DNA from: a virus
Direction: 5' to 3' (one strand)
DNA: 26,318 nt
IMG/VR virus record: IMGVR_UViG_3300009378_000054
Coordinates: 1 to 26,318 of that record
Shown piece after piece: positions 15,601 through 21,501 of the stretch. The notes beneath the pieces are model-generated. The model had not been told where the DNA came from. It worked only from the letters and a program-made list of their open reading frames with translations, and made no database searches. The first letter of the stretch is position 1; each line of letters begins with the position of its first letter. A program made the translations under genes and the position numbers.

Positions 15601-18418
15601 TAACCGTATGCACGTTAGTTGGGAAGCCCCAGGACAAAACTACTACTGTTTAGAGGATAATAGCTTCACTAATAAGTCAGACTGTGAGAACGCCTCGTAC
15701 ACTTGGTTAAGGTCTTCATACGACTACCTTAGTCACTATGAAGTTCAGTATAGACGTGAAACGGATGATTGGACTACTATAGAACATAACAGTGCTAATA
15801 ATGTATCTATCGATAATACTTATGCTTCTCCTACTAAGCTGCATGCGTGTACGGATAACACATATACTAACCTTAAGGACTGTGAAGCAAACGGAGAGAC
15901 TTGGAACTTCTACAGTACCGAACTAGCGTGCACAACAGCAGGGAACTCAGTGTGCTACAATGGGTCTGTATATGAAGTCAGAGTTAGAACCGTCAGTTTA
16001 GTAAATGATAAGAGGTCTAGCTGGACTACTTATAAAGTAGAGCTTAAAGGCAAGACCCTACCCCCAGAGGATGTAGGAGGAGTATCGACAGATTGGTACG
16101 CCGATAAAGGACTAGTACTAAGGTGGGGCAGTAACACGGATATAGACTGGGCATACTATGAGGTTCGAAAAGGGACCTCATGGGATACCTCCCCAGTTAT
16201 AGGCACTAGCATTACTAATACTCATTTAGAGGTTGGTGACGTTTCTGAAGGTGCGCATAGCTATCTTATTAAAGCAATAGATACTACAGGGAATTACTCA
16301 GAGAACCCAACTTCTATTACGTACACTGTAACTCCTCCTAGCTCTGTCAGCTCTCTGTCCTACTCATTTGATGTGGGGAACGTGGACATAGCTTGGACCG
16401 CCCCTAGTACAGCGTCCCAAGGTATTAAAGAGTACGAAGTTAGGGAGGGGAGTACTTGGGCAGCGGGAGCAAACCCTAAAGTGGTAACTACTTCTTCTAT
16501 CTCTTACCCAGTAACTTGGGGCGCTGGACTTTATGGTGCTGCAGGGTCCAATGCTAAAACATTCTGGATTGCAGCAAAGGACCACTCTGATAACTATGGA
16601 GTACCTGCTCAAATTGATGTAGTAGTAGCAAGGCCTAGTTCAACATTATTAACTTCTACAGTATCCGGAGCTAATGTAGTACTTAATTGGACTACTCCGA
16701 CTTCAGACCTACCTATAGTAGACTATAAGCTACGCTACGGTAGTACATGGAGTACTTCTACAGATATCGCTATTAATAAGGTAACTGACTGGACTACGAA
16801 AGTTACATGGGGCCCAAATACACCGCGTACCTTCTGGGTCACTTCGGTGGACTCTGCAGGAAATGAGGGCACTCCTATGAGTGTAGTAGTTGATGTTATC
16901 ATACCTGGGAAACCTACAGTTACAAATAGCTATAACTCTGAGAACGTACTACTACAGTGGACACCTACTTCGGGCCAGACATTACCTATTGAAAAGTATG
17001 AAATCAGATATGGTAATACGTGGAGTAATGGACATAACCTATCTGGAGTTTTAGCTACTGCAGCGGGGTTCACTCCTGAGCTTAAGGACGGAACGACTAA
17101 GTCAATTAGATGTAGCTGGGGTCCTTTCTTTGGAGAGCCTACAAGAACTTTTTGGGTGGCTCCTATTGACTCTGCTGGTAATTACGGAGAAATCGGGTCA
17201 GTAGATGTAACTATTAACGTACCTTCTACACCTTCAGGCCTAACTACTGAAGTTATCGATAACTATGTTAAGCTAGACTGGGCAGACCCTAGCTTATCTT
17301 CCCAGCAGCTACCTATTCATAACTATAAAGTATCTAGATGTGATAGAGATAATACTACTTGTACGGTTGCCTCTTCGGTAGATAGCAACTTAATGGGACC
17401 TTCTACTTTTGTAACTAGATTTGAGTCTATCGGGGGCGTATACAAGTACTTTATTGTAGCTGTAGATTCCGCAGGGAATGAAAGTGCCCCTCTAACTTCA
17501 GTAGCTACTGTAAATGAACCTGCAAACTTTACCTTACATCAGCAGATTAATAGCTCTTTAGACCCAGATGTACCTGTTAATGAGGCTCATTGTGATGGCG
17601 CAGTAGCAGGGGACTCTGCTTCTTGTATAGCAGGTGGAGGCTCCTGGGTACAGGAAGATAAGATTAATACTATTGACCTATATAAGGGAGATACTTTCCC
17701 GGCGTATGGGCCAGTAGACAATACTGAAACTTGGGAGTCTCACTTTACTAGTAAGGGTTGGACTACCTTGAATGACCACGGAGCTAATAACTCATATATT
17801 GCAGCCAAGCCTGCTACTAGTGAGTGCGAATTTTACCATTCTTGGGATGTAGGCTTAGAACTAGGTTCCTCTAATATTACTGTGCAAATTACTTCAGCAC
17901 ATAAAGATAACCCAAATATAAATGTGATTAAAGAGACGCACATATATTGGACCAATAATTTAGCTGTATACAACCAAAGTTTGACTGACTTCAGTAATTG
18001 GAACTACTCAGGCTCGGCCTCCAGTACTTCTAGTGCCAATGACTTTAGATATGTTAAGGTGTATACTAAGTTCAAGTCTATTCCTACTAATGATGTAGTA
18101 ATTGTAGATAATGTTAAATTCCTATTATCTATGTCCGAACAGACGGAAACGGGTACTCACTCGGTAAATGTGCTGCAGAAAGATACAGGAGTTAAGGTAT
18201 ATGTAGACGGTACAGACCCTACTAATGGTACTACCTATAAATATGTAGATGTTAAAAAGATTGAAGTAAATTATAGCGGCTCTGCAGCTAAAACCGCGAT
18301 ATACGACTTCGTAGATGAAGCAAACCCAGAGAGCTTTACAGTTTATCTATACGATATAGCAACTGGAAATAGAACAGATGGCAACTTTGACTGGGAAGTC
18401 GTTGGTGTTAGAGAATAA
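12689..18418 (+). CDS. J: Central tail tip / host-specificity protein J-like
   Basis: A 1909-residue homologue of lambda J (1132 aa), the protein that closes the tail tip and usually binds the receptor. Residues 1-535 follow lambda J closely: Gly-rich start, 'LIDLVSEGEIEGLVNGAKSI', 'YTEIIDNKFTYPNSALVGIQ', 'IWDGTFDVKW', 'KWALYTIARYCDS', 'AFGCTSRGQAQRVGKWILYT'. Two further tip domains and a fibronectin III (FN3) domain at about 951-1115 follow, then five tandem FN3-like units of about 100 residues (about 1124-1610), each with 'Y.[VI]R.GSTW' and 'FWV...DSAGN'. The C-terminal 300 residues are beta-rich and end in a compact domain 'VDGTDPTNGTTYKYVDVKKI...VGVRE'. Six Cys/Trp inserts are scattered from residue 541 onward. 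Receptor specificity is probably carried by the C-terminal half (inference). Confidence 0.95.
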   Translation: MEYTKKIIRGAGGGKGGGGGRAAVEDPNNMHSTGTAKLIDLVSEGEIEGLVNGAKSIFFDDTPLKNANGDWNFEDVVWEERQGSQGQGYIPGFESVGNQKSVGTRVQKDGSTPNGVIRTLTNSNMDAIRVSLYTNNFSNQDKSTGDVHGSSVEYQIDFQVDNSGSWVSQGTFTKTGKTTARYDWAHRFPIPDSWKTAGFNQVSVRVKRLTEDSDSQAINNDIYWNTYTEIIDNKFTYPNSALVGIQLDAKQFGHVPRRGYEIKGVKVKVPSNYTPYDPNSTQVGDFLYSSIWDGTFDVKWTMNPAWIYYDLLTNDRYGLGQFLDEYYIDKWALYTIARYCDSVDDNGQYVGVPSGFMDGNTTKMEPRFTCNLYLQGANEAYKVLNDLASVFRGLVYWDEGLVSAIQDAPKLPVFHFTEANVIDGNFAYTGSSKKARHNVVLVTWNDPANGYKQTIEYVEDREGIQRYGMVEKSVIAFGCTSRGQAQRVGKWILYTERLETEGITFKTGFEGVPVRPGDLVKVSDKHRAGVRYGGRIIPSVCSDTSYTTQTDCESGTIFSGYGLNDFTRSGSYTGNPGDVYRFVVYQTPHTAQTHNIFVTESSWFKDEALTQEYNTCSDGTSATAVLCCTNNSGSWDAVNSTCSGTSVEWYTLDSYDGDTYRFKNKEAATAVVRETSLLFESPVLNEGDVWEYATPKDFSVSVTNAVGANNPTFIENTHGNSSNLELGVAPLTESMHNTFNIFINGQLDFSNGINIRMQEEEQSYNYGIKYSFGDVIGHTIGDYWEWDARTWSVTDRDTICLDAPVELNGQDNMDFSIIKPDDRCTNSDGSINNSYNSRSACVGAGKKWDEASYVVTKDITIDANAATYETNIIHLSTSLDFDPLPMQVWTMERIGQVEAQLFRVMSITEDELNKYTITGLEYNASKFDAIELDEELEITSISERLPWGTAPPPVTNITATEELYANVNTIRNRMHVSWEAPGQNYYCLEDNSFTNKSDCENASYTWLRSSYDYLSHYEVQYRRETDDWTTIEHNSANNVSIDNTYASPTKLHACTDNTYTNLKDCEANGETWNFYSTELACTTAGNSVCYNGSVYEVRVRTVSLVNDKRSSWTTYKVELKGKTLPPEDVGGVSTDWYADKGLVLRWGSNTDIDWAYYEVRKGTSWDTSPVIGTSITNTHLEVGDVSEGAHSYLIKAIDTTGNYSENPTSITYTVTPPSSVSSLSYSFDVGNVDIAWTAPSTASQGIKEYEVREGSTWAAGANPKVVTTSSISYPVTWGAGLYGAAGSNAKTFWIAAKDHSDNYGVPAQIDVVVARPSSTLLTSTVSGANVVLNWTTPTSDLPIVDYKLRYGSTWSTSTDIAINKVTDWTTKVTWGPNTPRTFWVTSVDSAGNEGTPMSVVVDVIIPGKPTVTNSYNSENVLLQWTPTSGQTLPIEKYEIRYGNTWSNGHNLSGVLATAAGFTPELKDGTTKSIRCSWGPFFGEPTRTFWVAPIDSAGNYGEIGSVDVTINVPSTPSGLTTEVIDNYVKLDWADPSLSSQQLPIHNYKVSRCDRDNTTCTVASSVDSNLMGPSTFVTRFESIGGVYKYFIVAVDSAGNESAPLTSVATVNEPANFTLHQQINSSLDPDVPVNEAHCDGAVAGDSASCIAGGGSWVQEDKINTIDLYKGDTFPAYGPVDNTETWESHFTSKGWTTLNDHGANNSYIAAKPATSECEFYHSWDVGLELGSSNITVQITSAHKDNPNINVIKETHIYWTNNLAVYNQSLTDFSNWNYSGSASSTSSANDFRYVKVYTKFKSIPTNDVVIVDNVKFLLSMSEQTETGTHSVNVLQKDTGVKVYVDGTDPTNGTTYKYVDVKKIEVNYSGSAAKTAIYDFVDEANPESFTVYLYDIATGNRTDGNFDWEVVGVRE
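14309..14593 (+). other. Cys/Trp inserts 1 and 2 in J protein
   Basis: Insert 1 has Cys541-x10-Cys552 in 'CSDTSYTTQTDC', without the final Trp. Insert 2 has Cys616-x10-Cys627-Cys628-x6-Trp635. They flank a beta-rich segment of about 60 residues inserted where lambda J continues its tip domain after '[AG]GVRYGGRI'. The repeated spacing makes this a distinct small module and not random cysteines. Confidence 0.7.
15158..15232 (+). other. Cys/Trp insert 3 in J protein
   Basis: Cys824-x16-Cys841-x6-Trp848 in the tip region. The first spacing is longer than in the other copies, but the C-x6-W end ('CVGAGKKW') is exact. Confidence 0.65.
15647..15904 (+). other. Cys/Trp inserts 4 and 5, within an FN3 domain
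   Basis: Insert 4 is Cys987-x11-Cys999-x6-Trp1006 ('CLEDNSFTNKSDC'). Insert 5 is Cys1054-x10-Cys1065-x6-Trp1072 ('CTDNTYTNLKDCEANGETW'), followed by a further Cys pair. They interrupt one FN3 domain: the strand 'NRMHVSWEAPG' before them and 'SHYEVQYRRE' and 'VYEVRVRTVSL' after them would join into a normal FN3 if the inserts were removed. They therefore look like loop insertions. Confidence 0.75.
16060..17520 (+). repeat. Five tandem FN3-like domains in J protein
   Basis: Approximate units start at 16060, 16333, 16633, 16909 and 17221. Each unit has a 'V.L.W..P' strand, then '[YK]Y[EK][VI]R.G[ST][TS]W', a conserved Trp ('VTWG', 'CSWG'), and '[FY][WF][VI]..[IVK]D[ST][AT]GN'. The last unit is the most diverged. 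Such arrays act as spacers or receptor-contacting beads in phage tip proteins; copy number differs between relatives. Confidence 0.8.
17591..17647 (+). other. Cys/Trp insert 6 in J protein
   Basis: Cys1635-x10-Cys1646-x6-Trp1653 ('CDGAVAGDSASCIAGGGSW'). It lies after the last FN3 unit and before the beta-rich C-terminal region, at a domain boundary. Confidence 0.7.
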
Positions 18419-18435
18419 TTAAGGAGAAATAAAAA

Positions 18436-19554
18436 ATGGCAAATTGGGATCACCCTATACTATCTAGTCTATATACAGACTTTGTAGATGAAGTAAAGAA
18501 TAGAGACGCTGACGTCGCTAGACAGTTTAGAGAGTACGGAACCAATAGTGTTCTAGGTACAGGAACTATTGTACAAGGAACCGTTAGATTCGATGGAAGC
18601 AAATGGCTAACTTGGAATGGAACTCAGTGGGAGGATTTAGCGTCTGAGTACGATATAGATGTTACTACTGTTAAAGGAGTCGCTCCCTCAGCTACAGGCG
18701 GTCCTAATACTCTACCTTTGTGTAATAACACTACCCAGGCTCAACTATCCGCCGACTTATTAGACGGGTACCACGCGGGTAATACCTCAGGTACTATTCC
18801 TATCTCTAACGGTACTCTAAACGTAAATCTTAATGCAGATATGGTGGATGGGAAGACTGTGGGTAACGCTAATGGTAATATACCTCTATCTAACAGTACC
18901 TTAAATGTAAACCTTAATGCTGATATGGTTGATGGTAATAATGCTAGTAATAGTAGTGGCGATATACCTATTTCTAATGGTACAGTCAATACCAACCTTA
19001 ATGCAGACTTATTAGATGGATATCACGCGGGTAATGCTAATGGAGACATTCCTATTTCAAATGGCGTACTTAACGTGAACCTTAATGCGGATATGGTGGA
19101 TGGCAAAACTGTTGGTAACGCTAATGGTAATTTACCTATATCTAATGGCACGGTATGTACTAACTTGAATGCCGAGTTCATTGGAGGAACTAATTTAGCA
19201 GGGCTATCCTTAGCCCACTCGCACCCATATCTGCCTACGGCGGGGGGTACGGTGTCGGGGGACCTAACGGTAACCGGTAATTTTACCGAAAGCTCTGATA
19301 TTGCTTTGAAGTATGACATTAACCCTATTTCTGGAGCTTTAGATACTATTAGTAAACTTACCGGTAGTACGTACAAGTGGAGGGCAAACGATAAACCTTC
19401 TATGGGATTAATCGCACAGGAGGTAGAGAAGGTACTACCAGACGCAGTAACTTATGATGAAGCAGGCGAGGCTACGGGGGTACAATACACTAGACTAATC
19501 GCTGTACTAATTGAAGCAGTAAAAGACTTAAACACTAAATTGGAGAATAAATAA
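18436..19554 (+). CDS. Tail fibre with C-terminal S74 self-cleaving chaperone
   Basis: A 372-residue fibre protein. Residues 1-80 form a probable attachment domain ('NWDHPILSSLYTDFVDEVKN', 'RFDGSKWLTWNGTQWEDL'). Residues 106-273 are six 28-residue repeats with the core 'NLNAD[ML][VL]DG...GN..G.[IL]P[IL]SNGT'. A short shaft, 'LPTAGGTVSGDLTVTGNFTE', leads to an S74 intramolecular chaperone of about 86 residues. Ser287 and Lys292 in 'SDIALK' match the catalytic Ser/Lys dyad spacing of that family, and 'MGLIAQEVEKVLPDAV' and the final helix 'LIAVLIEAVKDLNTKLENK' are typical. It probably folds as a trimer and then cuts off the chaperone. AAGGAG at 18421 is a good ribosome site. The next start overlaps the stop (TAATG). 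Confidence 0.9.
   Translation: MANWDHPILSSLYTDFVDEVKNRDADVARQFREYGTNSVLGTGTIVQGTVRFDGSKWLTWNGTQWEDLASEYDIDVTTVKGVAPSATGGPNTLPLCNNTTQAQLSADLLDGYHAGNTSGTIPISNGTLNVNLNADMVDGKTVGNANGNIPLSNSTLNVNLNADMVDGNNASNSSGDIPISNGTVNTNLNADLLDGYHAGNANGDIPISNGVLNVNLNADMVDGKTVGNANGNLPISNGTVCTNLNAEFIGGTNLAGLSLAHSHPYLPTAGGTVSGDLTVTGNFTESSDIALKYDINPISGALDTISKLTGSTYKWRANDKPSMGLIAQEVEKVLPDAVTYDEAGEATGVQYTRLIAVLIEAVKDLNTKLENK
18751..19254 (+). repeat. Six tandem 84-bp (28-residue) fibre repeats
   Basis: Units start at 18751, 18835, 18919, 19003, 19087 and 19171, exactly 84 bases apart; the last is the most diverged ('AEFIGG'). Units 1 and 4 share 'ADLLDGYHAGN' and units 2 and 5 share 'ADMVDGKTVGNANGN', so the array may have grown by duplicating blocks of three. 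In frame it forms the fibre shaft. Confidence 0.92.
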
Positions 19555-19898
19555 TGCCAGCAGGTACACATAATATAATTATTGAGAAAGGGGCTTCTTT
19601 TGATTTAGCTCTAACGGTGGAGAAACCTCAGGGAACGCCTATGGATATCTCAAACTACACTATTCGTGGGCAAGTAAGAAGAGATTTATACGAGCCTACT
19701 ATTAATGCTACTTTTGCTTCTATTATGCCGGCAGGAGGAGTAGATGGTAAATTTACTATCTCAATATTACCCGCAGATACAGATACAATGACTTCTGGCA
19801 TGAATGTATATGATGTAGAATTAGAGGAAAATACTACAGGCTCTGTTATGCGACTGTTAGAAGGTAGAGCCGACGTTAGGGAAGGAGTTACAAAATGA
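19554..19898 (+). CDS. Small beta-rich virion structural protein (BppU-N-like?)
   Basis: A 114-residue protein: 'HNIIIEKGASFDLALTVEK', 'PMDISNYTIRGQVRRDLYEP', 'VDGKFTISILPADTDTM', 'VYDVELEE', 'RLLEGRADVREGVTK'. This layout (flat beta-sandwich, 'G..[FY]...[IL]...G.P.DL..Y.....R', 'G.f.isl....T......G.YD[VL]E', '..G...V...VT') recurs in baseplate or fibre-adaptor proteins of many phages, especially marine ones, and resembles the N-terminal domain of lactococcal BppU. It probably links a fibre to the tip. It is coupled on both sides: TAATG before, ATGA after. Confidence 0.55.
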   Translation: MPAGTHNIIIEKGASFDLALTVEKPQGTPMDISNYTIRGQVRRDLYEPTINATFASIMPAGGVDGKFTISILPADTDTMTSGMNVYDVELEENTTGSVMRLLEGRADVREGVTK

Positions 19899-20275
19899 TA
19901 GATGTTCACCTTACAGTAATGGAGTACCCCATTGTCGATGTAAGTGTCCAAGCGCCTGATGAGATAGATTTATCTATTACAGAAGAAACCACTATTGTTA
20001 CTGCATCTGAATTATCTTTTAGCCAGTTGGCAAAATATGTGTCATACACAGGGCACGGCAATTTAGTATCTCAAAACGTTCAAGATGCTATATCCGAGCT
20101 TTCAGATAATTTATTTCAACAAGGAACGGAACCTACTAGCGGAGTTAATGAGGGCGACCTTTGGTATGATACTACCAACGATAGACTTATGGTTTATAGT
20201 ACTATTGCCGGAGCCTCCTCTTGGGAAGAGGTAGTAATGCAAAATCAGGGCATGGTAGACGGGGGAGAGTTCTAG
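19895..20275 (+). CDS. Small fibre-associated protein with GDLWYDT motif
   Basis: A 126-residue protein. The C-terminal half has 'NVQDAISELSDNLFQQGTEP' and 'NEGDLWYDTTNDRLMVYS', a module found in many phage fibre proteins, where it forms a small beta hairpin repeat near the attachment end. The N-terminal half ('VHLTVMEYPIVDVSVQ') is beta-rich and not recognised. The start overlaps the previous stop as ATGA. It is the last gene before the gap with the consensus promoter, so it may end the first fibre block. It is probably structural; its exact place is unknown. Confidence 0.6.
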   Translation: MIDVHLTVMEYPIVDVSVQAPDEIDLSITEETTIVTASELSFSQLAKYVSYTGHGNLVSQNVQDAISELSDNLFQQGTEPTSGVNEGDLWYDTTNDRLMVYSTIAGASSWEEVVMQNQGMVDGGEF

Positions 20276-20315
20276 AAATACGATTTATTTTTGGAAAGGT
20301 GGGGAAAAAATTTAC

Positions 20316-20344
20316 TTGACATTTACCCCGCATTTCGGTATAAT
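20316..20344 (+). promoter_or_regulatory. Perfect consensus sigma-70 promoter
   Basis: TTGACA at 20316-20321, exactly 17 bases, then TATAAT at 20339-20344: both hexamers and the spacing are ideal. An AAAAAATTT tract just upstream (20305-20313) could act as an UP element. The start of transcription would be about 20351, giving a leader of about 33 bases to the ATG at 20384. It is expected to be read by the unmodified host RNA polymerase. Confidence 0.88.
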
Positions 20345-20361
20345 GTATTTATAAACTCGAG

Positions 20362-20373
20362 TCCTACATAGGA
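20362..20373 (+). promoter_or_regulatory. Small leader palindrome overlapping the SD of gene 20384
   Basis: TCCTACATAGGA: the four to five outer bases can pair, and the 3' arm AGGA (20370-20373) is the only plausible ribosome binding site, ten bases before the ATG. The stem is too short to be strong, so a regulatory effect is only possible. Confidence 0.35.
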
Positions 20374-20383
20374 TTTTATTAAG

Positions 20384-21223
20384 ATGGCTAGATCAAATAC
20401 GATAGTACTAAAGAGAACTAATGTTCCCGGTAAAATACCAAGTACTCTCAATTTGTCTTCACCAGGCGAGGTAGCAGTAAACTTAGCAGATAATAAGTTA
20501 TTTGTTAGAAATACTACTGACCAAGTCATTGAGTTAACGAGCCAGCCGCTCGGCAACGCTTCAGATGTAAACATAACATCTCCAGCAGATGGGCAAGTAC
20601 TAAGATACAGAGATTCAACTAATGAGTGGGAATCATCAAACTCTTTACGTGTAACATCCTCAGATGGGAACGTTTCTATAGATAATACAGAAGTACTTAA
20701 GTTCGATCAAAATACAGGGTTACGGGTATCAGATTTAGGGAACCACGAAGTTGAAATCAGCTTGGGTTCACACTGGAAAAACCTAGAAGTAGACGGAGAG
20801 TCTACGTTAGTACCAGTTGGTGAAGAAACTTTACGTTTTATTGCCGGCACGGGATTAACAATACAAACAGATAGTTCAACCGCTCCACAGAGCATCGAGT
20901 TTATAGCAAATGAACCTTATCTGAATGCCTTACAGGACGTAGTATTAGATCACACACCGCCGGTCAACGGAGAGATATTAAAATGGAGTAACGACGCATG
21001 GAGACTGTCTACTGGTGTAGATATCCAGCGTTTTGCATTTACAGCTCCAAGTTTCACTTGGAATGTAGCTCATAACCAAGGTACAGATCAATTTATAGAG
21101 AGAATAGTTAGAGAAGACGGGATGCCTATGTTTGCTAATATAGACGTTGTAGATTCAGATAACTTTAAAGTGTATTTTACTGAAGAAGTAACAGGACATA
21201 TAGATGTTATATTCTCAGGATAA
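20384..21223 (+). CDS. Probable tail fibre protein
   Basis: A 279-residue protein. The N-terminal part 'IVLKRTNVPGKIPSTLNLSS' + 'PGEVAVNLADNKLFVRNTTD' is the 'P.L..GEiAiNlaDkkLFvk' attachment motif of many marine phage fibres. Repeated short beta units follow ('ADGQVLRYRDSTNEWESS' and 'VNGEILKWSNDAWRLSTGVD'). The last 65 residues form a terminal domain, 'FTWNVAHNQGTDQFIERIV' ... 'VYFTEEVTGHIDVIFSG', which also appears in the fibre genes at 21502 and 23992. It is the first gene after the consensus promoter. Arginine codons are mixed (AGA with some CGT). Confidence 0.75.
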   Translation: MARSNTIVLKRTNVPGKIPSTLNLSSPGEVAVNLADNKLFVRNTTDQVIELTSQPLGNASDVNITSPADGQVLRYRDSTNEWESSNSLRVTSSDGNVSIDNTEVLKFDQNTGLRVSDLGNHEVEISLGSHWKNLEVDGESTLVPVGEETLRFIAGTGLTIQTDSSTAPQSIEFIANEPYLNALQDVVLDHTPPVNGEILKWSNDAWRLSTGVDIQRFAFTAPSFTWNVAHNQGTDQFIERIVREDGMPMFANIDVVDSDNFKVYFTEEVTGHIDVIFSG

Positions 21224-21235
21224 GGAAGAGAACAG

Positions 21236-21445
21236 ATGATAGAAATAAGAATACCCAGATCAGAACTACATTTAGCAGCGTACTTGAAAAGTCATGGCGC
21301 TGACTTTATGAACTTCTCAGATGGATGCTTTATATTTGAGAGCGACTTACCAGAAACAGAATGGAGAGTCGCTCACAGTAATAGTTGTTGTTTAAAGACA
21401 GACGTAGAGTTATTTACTTTAAAGAAGTTTTTACCAAGACGCTAA
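21236..21445 (+). CDS. Small protein, DUF5659-like
   Basis: A 69-residue protein preceded by AAGGAAGAG (21222-21230). The sequence 'RSELHLAAYLKSHGADFMNF', 'GCFIFESD' and 'DVELFTLKKFLPRR' resembles DUF5659 proteins, small phage proteins with 'LAAyL...G' at the start, an 'F.F' strand in the middle and a final '[FL]...K.L[KP]'. It has two adjacent cysteines. Its function is unknown; the position between fibre genes suggests either an accessory of fibre assembly or an unrelated passenger gene under the promoter at 20316. Confidence 0.6.
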   Translation: MIEIRIPRSELHLAAYLKSHGADFMNFSDGCFIFESDLPETEWRVAHSNSCCLKTDVELFTLKKFLPRR

Positions 21446-21488
21446 GAGACGCGCAGAGACAAAACAAAATTAATTAATAATATTTCTT

Positions 21489-21494
21489 AGGAGG
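21489..21494 (+). promoter_or_regulatory. Strong Shine-Dalgarno for the 668-aa fibre gene
   Basis: AGGAGG (within TTAGGAGGAAATAAT) lies seven bases before the ATG at 21502, in an AT-rich, weakly structured stretch. It is the best ribosome site in the window and agrees with the expression-type codon usage of the gene. Confidence 0.8.
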
Positions 21495-21501
21495 AAATAA
21501 T

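Larger units (their letters stand above)
20276..20383 (+). other. 108-base intergenic gap with promoter and leader
   Basis: The largest gap in the window. It holds an A-tract (20305-20310) followed by TTT, the consensus promoter, and a leader of about 33 bases. I see no terminator hairpin with a T-run, so readthrough from the main late operon probably continues into the next gene. Confidence 0.8.

Noticed and set aside
18751-19254. CRISPR array
   Set aside because: The 84-bp period is in frame, units diverge gradually, and there are no unique spacers; it encodes a fibre shaft.
20346-20353. T4-type late promoter (TATAAATA on the minus strand) at TATTTATA
   Set aside because: No minus-strand gene lies beyond it, no other T4-like transcription gene is present, and an 8-base AT match next to a sigma-70 promoter is likely chance.
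21429-21470. Short direct repeats AGACGC/GAGAC at the end of the 69-aa gene
   Set aside because: Only five to six bases each and imperfect; too short to support an operator or attachment site.
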